A stretch of 64,000 nucleotides of DNA. It comes from Anthonomus grandis grandis (taxonomy: Eukaryota; Arthropoda; Insecta; Coleoptera; Curculionidae). The number at the start of each line of letters is the position of its first letter. The first letter of the stretch is position 1. The notes beneath the pieces are model-generated. The model did not search any database, was not told the origin of the DNA, and saw nothing but the letters and a program-made list of their open reading frames with translations. Of this stretch, positions 24,444 to 35,679 are shown one piece after another. The stretch is from contig NC_065553.1 of assembly GCF_022605725.1 (NCBI RefSeq), positions 6,076,001 through 6,140,000 of the forward strand, given 5' to 3'. The translations under genes were made by a program, and so were the position numbers.

Positions 24444-25515
24444 CTTAGAACATTAAAGGGCTAGAATTAGTAAGCAACAACTTTGTTTGAGTTCAACATG
24501 CGCACAGGGGCAAGGGAGGTGTTTTGTTTACAAGCATATCTATCAATTCTCTGTTGTCAAGTGTACATGCATTTTTAAAGGAGGAATTTCTTCTCTATAT
24601 ATGATAATGCTAATTTAACTTATTGATGTTAGATTTTGGAATAAAAATAAAAAGTAGAAATAGATATATTTTAGTCTAAACGCAATATCTTCAAAGCAAA
24701 AAAAAAACTATTCACATTTTTATTCCTAAAAACGCTTCTAAAAACTTTGAAATGGCAACACTGCAGGTAAAAGCTGATGTTATCTTGCGAAATGTCTTTA
24801 AAATGGTTTTGTGTTTACATTCGGCATTTGTGAAGTTCTGTGTTTTTTCTTTAGTTTTTCGTTGAAAAAGGAAAAATGTTGAGCAATTTCAGTGTTTTTG
24901 TGAATTGGTACGATAGTAAAAACTTGTGCCGTTTCTGCTGCACCATAGGAAAAAGGCGATTTAAGCCGTTCTTTTCAAAAGTAAATACCGATATTGTCAT
25001 AACATCATATGAAGGGATAACAGTGGACATAAACGTAGAATAATACAAACTTATTAAGAAATCTATAATAATTATAAGTTTCCATAAAAATACTTTTTAT
25101 TAGATAACTACTTTTACTCTAATGAAGTACGTTAAAAAACGCATAAAGAGTTTATAAACGGTAACATTGTATATAATTTAAAACATAATCTATTAATAAT
25201 ATATATCTGTTATGTAAATATTTTTTGACGACGTCACTGGTAAAGATTACTTGTGTCGGTGGAATCAACAATACGGTCGAGCAGCATTGCGATGTTGTTG
25301 ACTTCTAAAAAGTACCTTATCATATTTTATGACAAAAAACATGCTTCTTGTTTTGCGCCTGTCAAAATAAGTGACACATTTTTATGATTTTATAAAGTGT
25401 GTTTTTTTGCAATTTTTACACAAGCATTTGGCGTCATTGCATCAGTGATGTTGCAAGCAAACAAACTGCCCATAGTTCCACAGCAATTCTAATTCTAGCC
25501 TTTCAATGTTCTAAG
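24444..25515 (+). mobile_element. Non-autonomous DNA transposon with 8-bp target duplication, copy 1
   Basis: The ends are CTTAGAACATTAAAGGG on the left and, inverted, CTTAGAACATTGAAAGG on the right (25489-25515). Flanks are TTTACAAT (24436-24443) and TTCACAAT (25516-25523), an 8-bp target duplication with one change. A second copy lies inverted at 57111-58045. Shared internal words include TGTCGGTGGAATCAACAA and TACCGATATTGTCATAACAT. No long reading frame is conserved between the copies, so it is probably non-autonomous. Eight-bp duplications occur with hAT and P-type transposases. The end sequence does not look like the usual hAT CAGNG. Confidence 0.75.
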
Positions 25516-25523
25516 TTCACAAT

Positions 25524-27180
25524 TGTCTTCTCATAACTGGATAATCTGTATCGAAATGTTTTCGTTTTAAAATTTAAATACAATAAATTAAAAGGCATTA
25601 CCGCCGTGTCCATTTTAAACAGAGGAAGATATGAAAATATTTTTATAATCATATCATTCTGCTGCTATCTGTTTTATTGCCTGTTCACATCAGTAACTGG
25701 GAGTTGGAGAATTGTAAACATAGTCGAAAGATCCTTAAATTGTTTAAATACCGGTGCAAAATACAAATAACCGATCAAATAACGGATTATTCTGCTCTGC
25801 GCCTTGAATTATTTTATTTCAGTAAGATGTAGGTATAATTTAAAATTTATCCGGAAAGAACTCAATAAAATGACAAATGATTTCAGGAACTCATACCACC
25901 GGGACTTCTCTATCTTTTAATGTCTCAAACATTTTCAGTCTCGCCTAATATGTTTTTGTATTAAAAAATTGGCAAAAACATTAAAATCGACAGGTTCAAG
26001 TTTTTCGTAAAGATATATGGGGTTGTCGAAAAAATTGCAATATTTCATTTTTTCGAGAAACCATTTACATTCGAAGGTTAATTCCAGACACTAATTCGGT
26101 ATTTAGTCATAATCTAAAATAAAATGTCTATTTTTTTCGATATTTATCATACTGTTTCCTATAGGTCAAAAGACATTTTTAGTGAGTCAGCCTTAATACT
26201 CTGGCGGCCATATTAGGGACGGAAACACGATTAAACCTCGCCATCATCATCGGAGCCAAGAAAGTTTATTTAAACGCTTTGTCATTCTCCATATTGATAA
26301 GTGGCTATGATACGGCCGTTCTCCACTTACTGGCACCCCGTTAACAATTCGTTATCGGGCTCATTTATCAGTTTCGACCCCCCAGCTTTCACGCCAATGG
26401 CCATTCGACGTGCTTACAGCATGTTATCTAACACCTCCGTTGGCTCCCCCCGAAACCAAACGTTTTGCACCACTATTCTACCTACTATAGTTTGTGGATA
26501 ATAATTAATAGATTTTATAAGGGTGTGTTATTAAATATGGCTTATCGTTACCTAAAGACATCAGTTGCCTAGTACTTTTAAACAGCAATATTACGTTCTC
26601 TTTGTTGCGACTCCTATCAAGTTCTCTGGATATATTTATTAGTTTAAATTTAAGGAAAAGCAAAAATTCTGTTATTTCTATTAGGACACAAAACGAGATT
26701 TGCCTCGAGAGATATAAAATTAACTAAAATGAAATTAGGAGGCAACCGCAGGGCCTAAATAGGAAAACCGCCCGTTCGGCACCAGAGTTCCGATTGCCAA
26801 TATGCATGCATTATTGCAATTTGTGCAATAATTTCCAAAAGGCAATCTAAATTCGCTTGAGTCGAACGCGGACCAGCAGCAACGCCGTTTCTAATGGAGT
26901 TTTCGACGAAGTCTGTTTTGCATATCACACATTTCCTTTATCTTGTTATCCCTCGTATTCATCTAAATTTTAGACTTTGTGGCTTCGGTTCTGCTGCTTC
27001 TGCTGCTTCGATCCTCTTTTCATCGCTTTCGAGTCTCTCTAAAGGGTGTGTTTAATTTGCTGAATTATATTTAAGAGTTTAGGGTTAAGTTAATTTAGGT
27101 GGAGTCACTGAAAATTAAAAATTTTAGTTAAGAGGCCCGGCAGACGTTTATATTTAAATTTAGGTCCAAGATCTGCTTTG
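25524..27180. other. Non-coding stretch with two islands richer in G+C
   Basis: About 26200-26480 and 26730-27050 stand out from the A+T-rich background. The first contains GGCGGCCATATTAGGGACGG. The second contains GCATTATTGCAATTTGTGCA. A 66-codon open frame at 26301-26501 has no recognisable content. I read both as candidate regulatory elements, from composition only. Confidence 0.35.
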
Positions 27181-27319
27181 GATGTTGGCAATTATAACTT
27201 TTTTTGTAACAGTTGTTTCTCGAATCAGTTCTACTGAGCTTTTCTTAAACCACGTCCATAGGTTTTACATCCACGATGTTCTTCTTCTTCCGGCCCCTCT
27301 TTCACCCTTTAATACCTTT

Positions 27320-27525
27320 AATAATATAAGTTCACCAATAGTGCTTGGTGTGAAACCACTATCACGCCATAGTCGATGCTACGTGTGTTACGTGTTACGT
27401 CGTTTGTGGTTATGTATTATTATCAGTATTTTCGGGGTTACACATGTAACTATGTATTTATAACATATTATAAAATAAAACTAGGTTAGGAATGACTATT
27501 GATAAGAATGTGTTAATACATTACA
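27320..27525 (+). repeat. 5' LTR of the miniature element
   Basis: About 206 bp. The first two bases appear mutated from TG. It contains an extra ACGTGTTACGT stretch compared with the 3' LTR. Confidence 0.8.
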
Positions 27526-28043
27526 TTGGCGACGAGGATGGGATAAGGCTAGGAAAGATCAAATGAAATACTTTCATAGGCATAGAAAAATTGATTTGAA
27601 TAGGGTGAAATAGTTATTATAGAAATCCTAATAAACCCTTGTGGGTAAAAGTGGTAATAATCAGTAAACTGGGTGAGAAAACATTTATTTGTCAGTCTAT
27701 TGGAGAGAAAGGGTTAAAATAGAAATGACATTCGAATAAAATAATTCAGGTTGGTAGTTTTTATAACGATATTGATTTTGATCAAACTAGAATAAGTATT
27801 GCTGATAGGAGTGATGATTTATTTACTGACAATAATAGTGGTAAGCATTTGAAAATTATGTTCAGGAGACAAAGTTAGGAAATGAGATTAACGTTAAGGA
27901 GGATGAGAACCTACAAATAATCGTGAGTAGGTAATTAAAAATCATATAGAAAAAAACAATAGCTCATTAATCCTGAGTCGACTTAGGAGAGAAATTAAAT
28001 CTCCTGATTTTTTAATTTGTAGTTTAAACTAGGAAGGGAGGAA

Positions 28044-28229
28044 TGTAATATAAGTTCACCAATAGTGCAGTGCTTGATACCACTATCACACCATAGTCGA
28101 TGCTATGTGTATACAGCTTAAGATAGCGACTTGGCAACGCGTCATTTATGGTTATGCATTATAATTATCAGTATTTTTGGGGATACACATCTTGCTAATC
28201 AAACAGAGTTTTATTGTGAATACATTACA
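28044..28229 (+). repeat. 3' LTR of the miniature element
   Basis: About 186 bp, TGTAAT...ATTACA, followed directly by the CCTTT target copy. Confidence 0.8.
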
Positions 28230-28769
28230 CCTTTCTTTGTCTTATATTTTGCAGTAATGAGTATCGATCTTTATTTATCATAACAAGCCTTAGATATTCT
28301 TTTTCTTTTTTTAATGATGAACATGATTTCTAAATATTTTTTTATTCTTGTTTGCTCCTCTATGTATGTTATGTGACCCGTCCATGATATCCTAAGCATT
28401 TACCAATACAACCACTTCCCAAATGCTTCCAGATTTTTACTGGTGGTCTATACGTCATAAAATAAAACAGAAAATATAAAGCATTTTAAGTGCCTTACTT
28501 TCATTTTAAAAGATATGTTGTGACTTTTGAAGATGATACTCATTTTTTAAAATACCGTTTTTCCCATATCTCACTTTATGTCTTGGGTACAATTCCATTG
28601 TTTAGTTATGGTGGTTCCAAGGCAGCAACATTGTTGAACACCTTCAATTTAAGTTCCGTCGACATATAGGTCATCTTGATTTGTTTCGTTTTCTATACGT
28701 TGATATTTATTTATTTATCAAGTTAACGGAAAAGCCATATCTTACTTATGTAGAAAATGTAAGAATAAA

Positions 28770-29268
28770 TCATTAAAAAAACATTACCATAACATACATC
28801 GATGTAAGTACCAAATATCACAAATACATAATACTAAAATAGTTTCAAAGCCTGTCAAGTATTGCTCTAATTGAAATTTAATAATGTGTAATTTACTCTG
28901 TTTGCATTTTGAATGATTCTACTGATAAACCCACCCTGCCCATATCGGGTTCTGTGGAATGGGGCCTTAAAGCTTCTTATCATTCTTAAGTCACCTGGAG
29001 GTACTAAATGTTAAATTTTTCAAAGGAGTTTGGGGCAGTCAACAACCATACAAGATTTTGTGTGATATAGCAATATTTGCATTAAGCCTTATATACTCAA
29101 AATTTTGTCGCACAATGTTAAATTGTACAAAAGTATTACGATAGCTCAGAATTATTGGAGGCTGGGCGTTCGTAGGTAAGGATTCAATATAAGCCACAGT
29201 TTGCAAATTAATAAAATAATAATAAAGAGAACCAAATAGGCGCCACTTAGTTTTACTAAAACTAAGAC
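28770..29268 (-). pseudogene. Jockey/CR1-like LINE C-terminal fragment
   Basis: The minus-strand reading gives RLFGSLYYYF, FNIVRQNFEYIRLNANI, SHKILYGC and further degraded words (NPIWAGWVYQ). The order (L..RR..(A)NI.FL.KILNG..DCPELL) is typical of the polymerase end of jockey/CR1-group LINEs. It is a separate insertion from the RTE-like LINE next to it. Confidence 0.5.
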
Positions 29269-29269
29269 A

Positions 29270-30240
29270 TCTTCTTACCTGATTATTTAAATTTCAGTGA
29301 AAACAATTTGGATTATGCAATGGCAATCACAGGCAACAGTTCCCAACAACAAATACATTTTATTCACATAAACCCCTTTCTACACTTTATACAATATTTG
29401 TAAAATATAATCATGATCACTTCTTATAGAATAATAATTTGAAATATTATGTTACACTTTAGGTTAGATTATAGCTTATGGGTATTCAATGCTTTACTTC
29501 AATCAGATTAAATTTAAATGAAAATAATTAAATGAATACTACATGGAAACATGGAAAGGTGAGGCGAGAAAGATATGAACACACAACCCAAGGTTATATG
29601 GGCTTCGGGTATGTGTTCATATCCCACTAATCAACCTTAATCACTTATAACAACAAGTTAAGAATAATAAATTATTTAGAAATAAAAAAAAATTTTGAAG
29701 ATTAATAAATATAATAAGACTGGCCTGAATTCTCCTAGTCCTCAGTCAGCAACACATGGAGCTTTACCAAGACAAGCTGGGTAGTCTGTCCGAGTCCTAT
29801 CTGTACGAAATGGGGCTCATAGTTAGGTTAGGTTTCCTCGCTGTGGGTGACCGAAAAACCACACTGTTCTGGTGTCAGTGCTGGCACATCACAGAACCCC
29901 ACCATTACACCCTAAAGGCAGTGGTAAGGTTAAGAAGAACGGAAAAGAAAAGAAAATCCTCGCTAAGTTTCCAATTAAATATTAGGCATCCTGCCAAGAA
30001 ATTACCAAATCTTGTCTTGATAAGGTAAAAGAGGTTCCAATGAATCAATCAGTAAGGAATATTTTATATAAGTTGCATCCTCACTTCTTTGGTTGAGACG
30101 TACAGTTTTACGTGCAATCCTACCAACACACAGAATCTCTTTATTTGAAAGCTCGTAACTAATAATTAAAAATTAGGCTTAGTTTTGACATACACAGCAT
30201 AATTAATTATTCTAAATAAATAATTAAAACTTAATTTCAG
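29270..30240. other. Intergenic, with one imperfect hairpin and a 90-codon open frame
   Basis: The hairpin 29572-29623 has arms GATATGAACACA and TGTGTTCATATC and a loop of about 28 nt. The open frame 29756-30028 (starts MELYQDKLGSL) is not recognised. A GTAAAA donor at 30025 and a TTAATTTCAG acceptor at 30240 would allow it to be an untranslated leader exon of the next gene, which is conjecture. Confidence 0.3.
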
Positions 30241-30245
30241 ATCAA

Positions 30246-32050
30246 ATGGAAGAAACTGAAGCAGAAGAAGAACCACCTACAAAGCGGCAGAAGCATCTTG
30301 GTAAGAAAAAAACACGACAGACTGAGGAGTGGAAAAGGCAGAAGTCTTCAAGACTACGAAACATGGGTAAAAAGTACACTGACCGTAAAGGTAAAGTACA
30401 CAATGAAAAAAAAGGTCCGGCATACGACCATGAATGCCGCTATAAATGTTGCGAAAATATGAGCAAAGAAAAGCGCCACGAATTTTTTAATGAGTACTGG
30501 GGTCTGGCGAATTGGGAATTGCAATCATCATTTTTGAACTCTGCGATTATAATAGAAGATCCGCATATAGGAAGAAAGAAAACACTGTACGTGGAAAGTC
30601 CCATTCTTGTCAATATTTATTAGGCGGTCTAAGGGTCTGCAAGGAATTTTTTTTAAAAACATTAGATGTGTCAAATAAGCGTGTTACCAACATTATTGCT
30701 AAAAAGAAAGAATCTGGAACGGAAATACCAGCTCGAGACCGTAGAGGGCGAAAGGTTCCAACCAATAAAATTACCGTTGAGAAAACTGATTTGGTCAAAC
30801 AACATATTGCTATGTTCCCTAGATATAGTAGTCACTATTCCAGACAGCAAGCTCCAAACCGAAAATATTTAAATGCTGATTTAAATCTGAAAAGATTGTA
30901 TGACTGTTATAAAATCTTTTGTGCGGAACAAGCAAAGGAACCTGTTACTCTATCTTACTATAGGCATATATTTAATACATGTTTCAATCTTAGTTTCCAT
31001 CGAGCACATACTGACACTTGTAATAATTGTGACAAGTTTAAATTAGCTATTGAGCATGGAGATCTGGAAGCTAAACAAGCTGCAACAATCGCTAAAGAAG
31101 TTCACCTACGTAAGGCTGAAGTGCTAAAAAAGAAATGGATAATGCTAAAAAAGAAGTAAAAGATGATCTTGCCCATAAAGCTATATGTTTTGATTTTCAA
31201 AAAATGTTGCCCACGCCGGTATTAACATGTGCAAAAGTGTATTATGCAAGGCAATTATGGACGTATAATTTTAATGTACATGATATTGGGACCGATGATG
31301 CGTTTATGTTTCTTTGGCATGAGGGGCAAACATCAAGAGGATGCGAAGAAATGGTATCGTGTTTAATCCAGTACATCAAATCATTGCCCTCTACAGTCAC
31401 TCACCTCACTGCTTTCTGTGATAATTGTGGTGGGCAAAATAAAAGCCAACTTACGGTAAAATTTTGGTTGTATGTTGTAAAAACAACGCAGATTGAAATT
31501 GTCGACCTAAAGTTTTTGCTTACTGGTCATTCTTATAATCATTGTGACCGAGACTTGGGTAAAGTGGAAAATACTAAGAGGAACACAAAAAGAGGTGTTT
31601 TCGTTCCTAATGACTGGGTGGATATTATAGCCACAACTAGCAAAAAGTTCTTAGTGAAGAAAATGTTGGATGAAGACTTCCTTAGAAAGTCCTTACACTT
31701 TGTTCCACAAAAGTACATTTAATAAAGAAATGCCATTTTTAGAGTACAACATGCTTGCAAAAAATGTTGGAAGGATTCCAAAAACCTTGCCTTCTTTTAT
31801 CCCTAAACAAAATAAAAAGAAAATAAAAGCATCAAAGTACAAGGACCTTGTTGGCCTCCTACCATTTGTACCTCCCGTACATCACCAATTCTATAGATCA
31901 TTAGACTATGAGGGAAATCGTTTGGTGCACACAAGACAGAACATCTAGAAACAGCAAGAAGCGGTTCAAGAGGGACATCACAATCCTGACGATGATGAAA
32001 GTGAGGATCCAGAACATGAAGACAATGTTTATAGCAGTGACTCAGAATAG
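30246..32050 (+). pseudogene. DUF7869-type transposase-like gene, broken by frameshifts
   Basis: The frame opens at ATG 30246 with a basic region (PPTKRQKHLGKKKTRQ). It shifts near 30600, continues as VCKEFFLKTLDVSNKRV and then a Cys motif HTDTCNNCDKF. It shifts near 31130 into an RNase H-like part: CFDFQKMLPTP, YNFNVHDIG, TSRGCEEM and FCDNCGGQNKS. A third shift near 31715 leads to a C-terminal piece with an in-frame TAG at 31946-31948. An acidic tail ends at TAG 32050. The CDNCGGQNKS-type motif with preceding YYARQLWTYN-like words marks a family widespread in arthropods (DUF7869 by memory). I take it as the transposase of a poorly described DNA transposon. I did not find inverted ends. A domesticated gene is less likely given the breaks. 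Confidence 0.6.
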
Positions 32051-32745
32051 TTCTGCAAGTGGTATTTAAATGACATTTTTATACAAACTGTTAGTATTTT
32101 GTTAAGCCACCTTTCATTGGAAAAAAACATTTTTCTAATTTATTTGTATCCTATGTTTTATTAAACTCCTAATTTCTATGAGAAGCCAAGGGATACAAGT
32201 GATGACTTTTATCAAATATTGCCTAATAATCAATATGAAAAATACTAAAAAGCATATTAGTTTTCTTTATTATGATAGTTTAAGCCCTAGCAATTAAAAC
32301 AAAACTGGTTTGAATTGCCATACTTTTGCCTGCATTTGATTATAACAATTTAACTTTAATTTCAGTTTTTTCAAAACTGACTTCAGTACACTTATACCCC
32401 ATGGCTTCTCAGCCCTTCATTTTTTTTATTATTCTGATAATCTTGAATCTCATAAATCTAAACTTAAACATGAATCTTATAAATTCTAATACCATGAAAA
32501 TGATAATCTTCATTTGAATTTTTACTTGTATTCAGTTAAACACACTTTTATTTTCTTTCTATTTTTACTATTACGGGTTTTACTTTCCTTCCATGTACAG
32601 TACTTCTTATTTGCTTAATGATTAAAAATAATTCATATTGTGATTTATTTAATTAACGAATGGAGCATTTAGCGCAAGTTATTGTTGTTGAAGCTTTCGA
32701 TATTTCTTTTAGAAAACCCAACATTATATTTGCTCTGCTGCAACA
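32051..32745. other. A+T-rich sequence, probably 3' part of the preceding element
   Basis: No open frame of note. AT-rich words only, and no clear inverted repeat with the region before 30246. Confidence 0.3.
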
Positions 32746-32749
32746 AAGG

Positions 32750-33480
32750 AGAATGTCTAATGTTTTAATAAAACCTGTCTAAATCACTATCAAAATTGGA
32801 TATTCATTTATCATTCTCAATTGATTTATAAAATTTCAAGTCGTCTGCATACATCACATATTCACAATGCTGAAAACAGGCTGATAAGGCGTCATTAATA
32901 AACAAGTTGAAAAATAATGATGTAAAGTGTGTACCCTGCAGCGCAGCAGATGTTACATTAATGATCTTAGACATATGATTGTTTACTCTGACAACATGTG
33001 TTCTACCACATAAACAAGATTTTACGCATTCTAACATTATCCCATGCACACCATACCTTGCTAGTTCTAGCAAAAGCCCATGGTTTACCTTGGAAAAGTT
33101 GGTATGAGTCTACACCAAAGTGCACCCCTCCCCCAGGGCTCGCGTAATAGAGTCATGGAATATTAACAGGTTACTTGAGAACGATTTTCACAAAACCAAT
33201 TCTTTTATCTATATCTTTTATATTCTTATATTTCTGTCAATTTTTTAAATGATCAGAAATTAATGACTTAAATAACTTTGGGATAAGGAATATTAAACAC
33301 ACTACCAAATGTCTATCTCTTCAGTTTTTATATATAGGTGTAAGATAGGAATACTTCCAACCATCAGGGAAAACTCCTGAAGTCAGTGAGAGATTAAACA
33401 AATGCCATAGAGGTCTACTTGAAAGTATCTATCTGCAAGTAGAAGCAGATTGTCGCAGAGGTAGCTAAATTTAAATTAAT
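32750..33480 (-). pseudogene. LINE reverse transcriptase (jockey/CR1 group), broken
   Basis: Minus strand, with frame changes. A degraded PDGWK..PIYK region lies near 33370 and IPKLFKSLISDHL near 33260. Then come NFSKVNHGLLLELARYGV, CGRTHVVRVNNHM, a PQG box changed to LQGTHFTSLFFN, and the active site YADDLKFYKSI (codons at 32838-32853). The frame closes at 32804 and homologous words continue a little beyond. The PQG change and the stops show it is dead. Confidence 0.75.
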
Positions 33481-33489
33481 GGCATTTAA

Positions 33490-34640
33490 AAATCCTTCAT
33501 ATTCACAATAAAACCAGATCATAAGAATGGTAACCGGACTCTTATGTCTTGATACTGAATATTATAAAACTTAGTAATTAATAGTAACTTATATATTATA
33601 ACACTTAGTACAAAACATGTCCTCGCGAGTAGTATTTATGATATTTTTCCTGATAGCCTTTTGTAGTATAGGTAACATTTGGCAAATTTTGTCCAAACGA
33701 TAAAATTTCACATTTGCTGAGAACAATTAGAACAAAACAATTATTATTCGGAGCACAATGTCGGAAATTCGGACAAAAAGGGGACAAAATGGCGGCCCGG
33801 GTGTTGTAAAGCAGTCGCGCGGGAAACCAAAATGCAAATCGCCCACATACCGGCCGTATAATTGAGAATTGCGATCCTGATGAAGAGTCCGGCAATAGTG
33901 TCGTTTTCTCCTCGTTTTAGAGAAAATGCCTTTTGCTCGGGATGTTCTGGAATTTTAGATAAGGGTTCTTGCAGTTGACACTGGGTACAGGGCCTGAGCA
34001 AGAGAATTAGATAGAAGAGAAACTTCCTATCTAAACATTCATAGCTTAATACAACTTAAAGGATTATGTTTATTCAAGTGAATTTATCAATATCTCATTT
34101 CAAAAATCCATTTTATTCTTTTTATTTTGTAAGAATTTTAAGCTAATTTTAGTAAATCCGACCATTAGTTTACAGGCAATTATATATATGAAAGATTTAT
34201 CACAACAATTTTTCTGAGGTCTGCATATAGGAGAAGAAAGTTACTTAAATTTTAATAACTATATGATATTTAGCACAGGTAACTTTAGTGAAATTCGTTT
34301 TGCATTGGAACGTAATTAAAAAGATAACTATAGCGCAAATAAATGAACTATCGTAATCTACTATTGAAGGCACATTCTAAGATTTATCTAAGTACTAATG
34401 TTATTTTGGATGTCATTGCTGAAATTTGTTCTAATAAAAAACCCTGCAACTTAATTGGTAAGCTTAATATAGATAAAATACTTTGCGAGGTTGTGAGTCT
34501 CATCCTTAAGTAATCTATTAAACATTGAGTTCTCTTAACTAATAATTCTGTTACTTTTTTGTAGATATTAGACGTCGAAGATTACGTCGATCTTTATTTA
34601 GATACTCACATTTAAAAACATCGATATTTTTGGATGTTCG
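33490..34640. other. Intergenic; compact island richer in G+C at about 33690-34010
   Basis: The island contains ACAAAATGGCGGCCCGGG and AATGCAAATCGCCC. Overlapping short minus-strand open frames have no protein-like pattern. It is a candidate regulatory element (YY1/Pho-like and octamer-like words). The rest is A+T-rich. Confidence 0.35.
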
Positions 34641-34654
34641 ACCTAAATTGTAAT

Positions 34655-35675
34655 TTTAAAACTTTGTACACACATTCTAAGGACAATTTTGTTGGACACC
34701 TATTTTAGTGCTTTTCCAAATTTGTACAAGAATTTAAGAGAAAATTTTTTTTTATGAAAATATTGATTTTTTTTCTATTTATTCGATATAAGGTTTATAA
34801 AAAAATTACCAGATGTCATTTTAAAAATGTATACACATTATACAAGGACAATTTTGTTGGATACCTAGTTTAGCGTTTTTCCAAATTTCTACAAGAATTT
34901 AAGAGAATTTTTTTTTCAAAAAAATTGATTTTGTTTCTATTTATGCGATACAAGGTTTATAATTTAAAAAATTGACTAAATGTCATTTTAAAAATGTATA
35001 CACATATTACAAGGACAATTTTGTTGGGCGCCTATTTTAGCGTTTTTCCAAATTTGTACAATTTTTTTTTTAATTATTGATTTTTTTTCTATTTATTTGA
35101 CACAAAGTTCATAACTCAAAAAATGATCAGATGTCATTTTGAAAATCTGTACACATATTTCAAGGATAATTTTGTTGAACGCCTATTTCAGCGTTTTTTC
35201 AAATTCGTACGAGAATTTCAGAAAAAAAAAATTTTTCGAAAATATTTATTTATTTAACACAAAATTCAGAATTCAAAAAATTGACCAGAAGTCATTTTAA
35301 AATTTTATACACATATTCCAAGAACAACTTTGTCAGACATCTATTTTACCGCTGCTCCAAATTTGTACAAGAATGTGAGAAATTTTTTTTTTATCGAAAA
35401 TATTGATTTTTTTTTAATTTATTTGGCGCAAAGTTCATAACTTAAAAAATCGACCAGATATTATTTTGAAAATTTGTACACATATTCCTTGGACTATTTC
35501 GTTAGACACCTATTTCAGTGTTTTTCCAAATTTGTACAAGAATTTCAGAAAAAAAAATATTGATTTTTTTTATTTATTCGACACAAAGCTCATAACTTAA
35601 AAAATTGACCAGATGTCATTTTGAAAATTTTTACACATATCATACTCCAAGGACAATTTTATTGGACCCCTTGAG
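34655..35675. repeat. Tandem array, ~161-bp unit, about 6.3 copies
   Basis: The anchor GTACACATATT(C)CAAGGACAATTT starts at about 34666, 34829, 34996, 35149, 35307, 35476 and 35631. Steps are 163, 167, 153, 158, 169 and 155 bp. Each unit then has CCTATTT(C/T)AGCGTTTTTCCAA, a poly(T)/poly(A) part and AAAATTGACCAGATGTCATTTT. Units are diverged by point changes and short A/T-run indels, so it is an old satellite. A weaker relative lies at 7455-7860. Confidence 0.85.
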
Positions 35676-35679
35676 CTTG

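Larger units (their letters stand above)
27320..28229 (+). mobile_element. Miniature LTR retrotransposon (TRIM-like), 910 bp
   Basis: LTRs at 27320-27525 and 28044-28229 share AATATAAGTTCACCAATAGTG, ACCACTATCAC and CATAGTCGATGCTA. The 3' LTR starts TGTAAT and both end ATTACA. The left LTR is followed by TTGGCGACGAGGATGGGAT, a typical primer-binding-site region for insect LTR elements. The right LTR is preceded by a purine tract, AGGAAGGGAGGAA. CCTTT flanks both sides (27315-27319 and 28230-28234), a perfect 5-bp target duplication. The 518-bp interior has no gag or pol, so movement would need enzymes from another element. Strand is given by the primer site and purine tract. Confidence 0.85.
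27181..28690 (-). pseudogene. RTE-like LINE polymerase C-terminus, interrupted by a mini LTR element
   Basis: On the minus strand from 28690 it reads KIDDLYVDGT, CLGTTITK, MSIIFKSHNISFKMKVRHLK, CFIFSVLFYDV, LEAF..WLYW.MLRISW and then RQRK. The frame then meets the LTR element at 28229. It resumes beyond 27319 with GERGAGRRRTSWM and FKKSSVELIRE. This is the conserved end of an endonuclease-reverse-transcriptase LINE (YLGS.IT, FSVLFYG.E.W, LEAFE.W.YRRML.ISW, GRR..SWL.NLR.W). Several stops are present. Taking out the LTR element with one copy of its target duplication brings the two halves back into a single frame, which proves the nesting order. Confidence 0.75.

Noticed and set aside
26301..26501. 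66-codon plus-strand frame in an island richer in G+C
   Set aside because: No domain, no splice support and no codon pattern. Better explained as non-coding island DNA.
27182..27463. 93-codon plus-strand frame
   Set aside because: It runs from antisense LINE sequence into the 5' LTR of the miniature element, so it cannot be a real gene.
29756..30028. 90-codon frame just before the DUF7869-type gene
   Set aside because: No recognised content. Splicing to the next exon does not keep the frame. Recorded only as a possible leader exon.
33605..34001. Two overlapping minus-strand frames of 96 and 85 codons
   Set aside because: They overlap in different frames over an island richer in G+C and neither shows family motifs.
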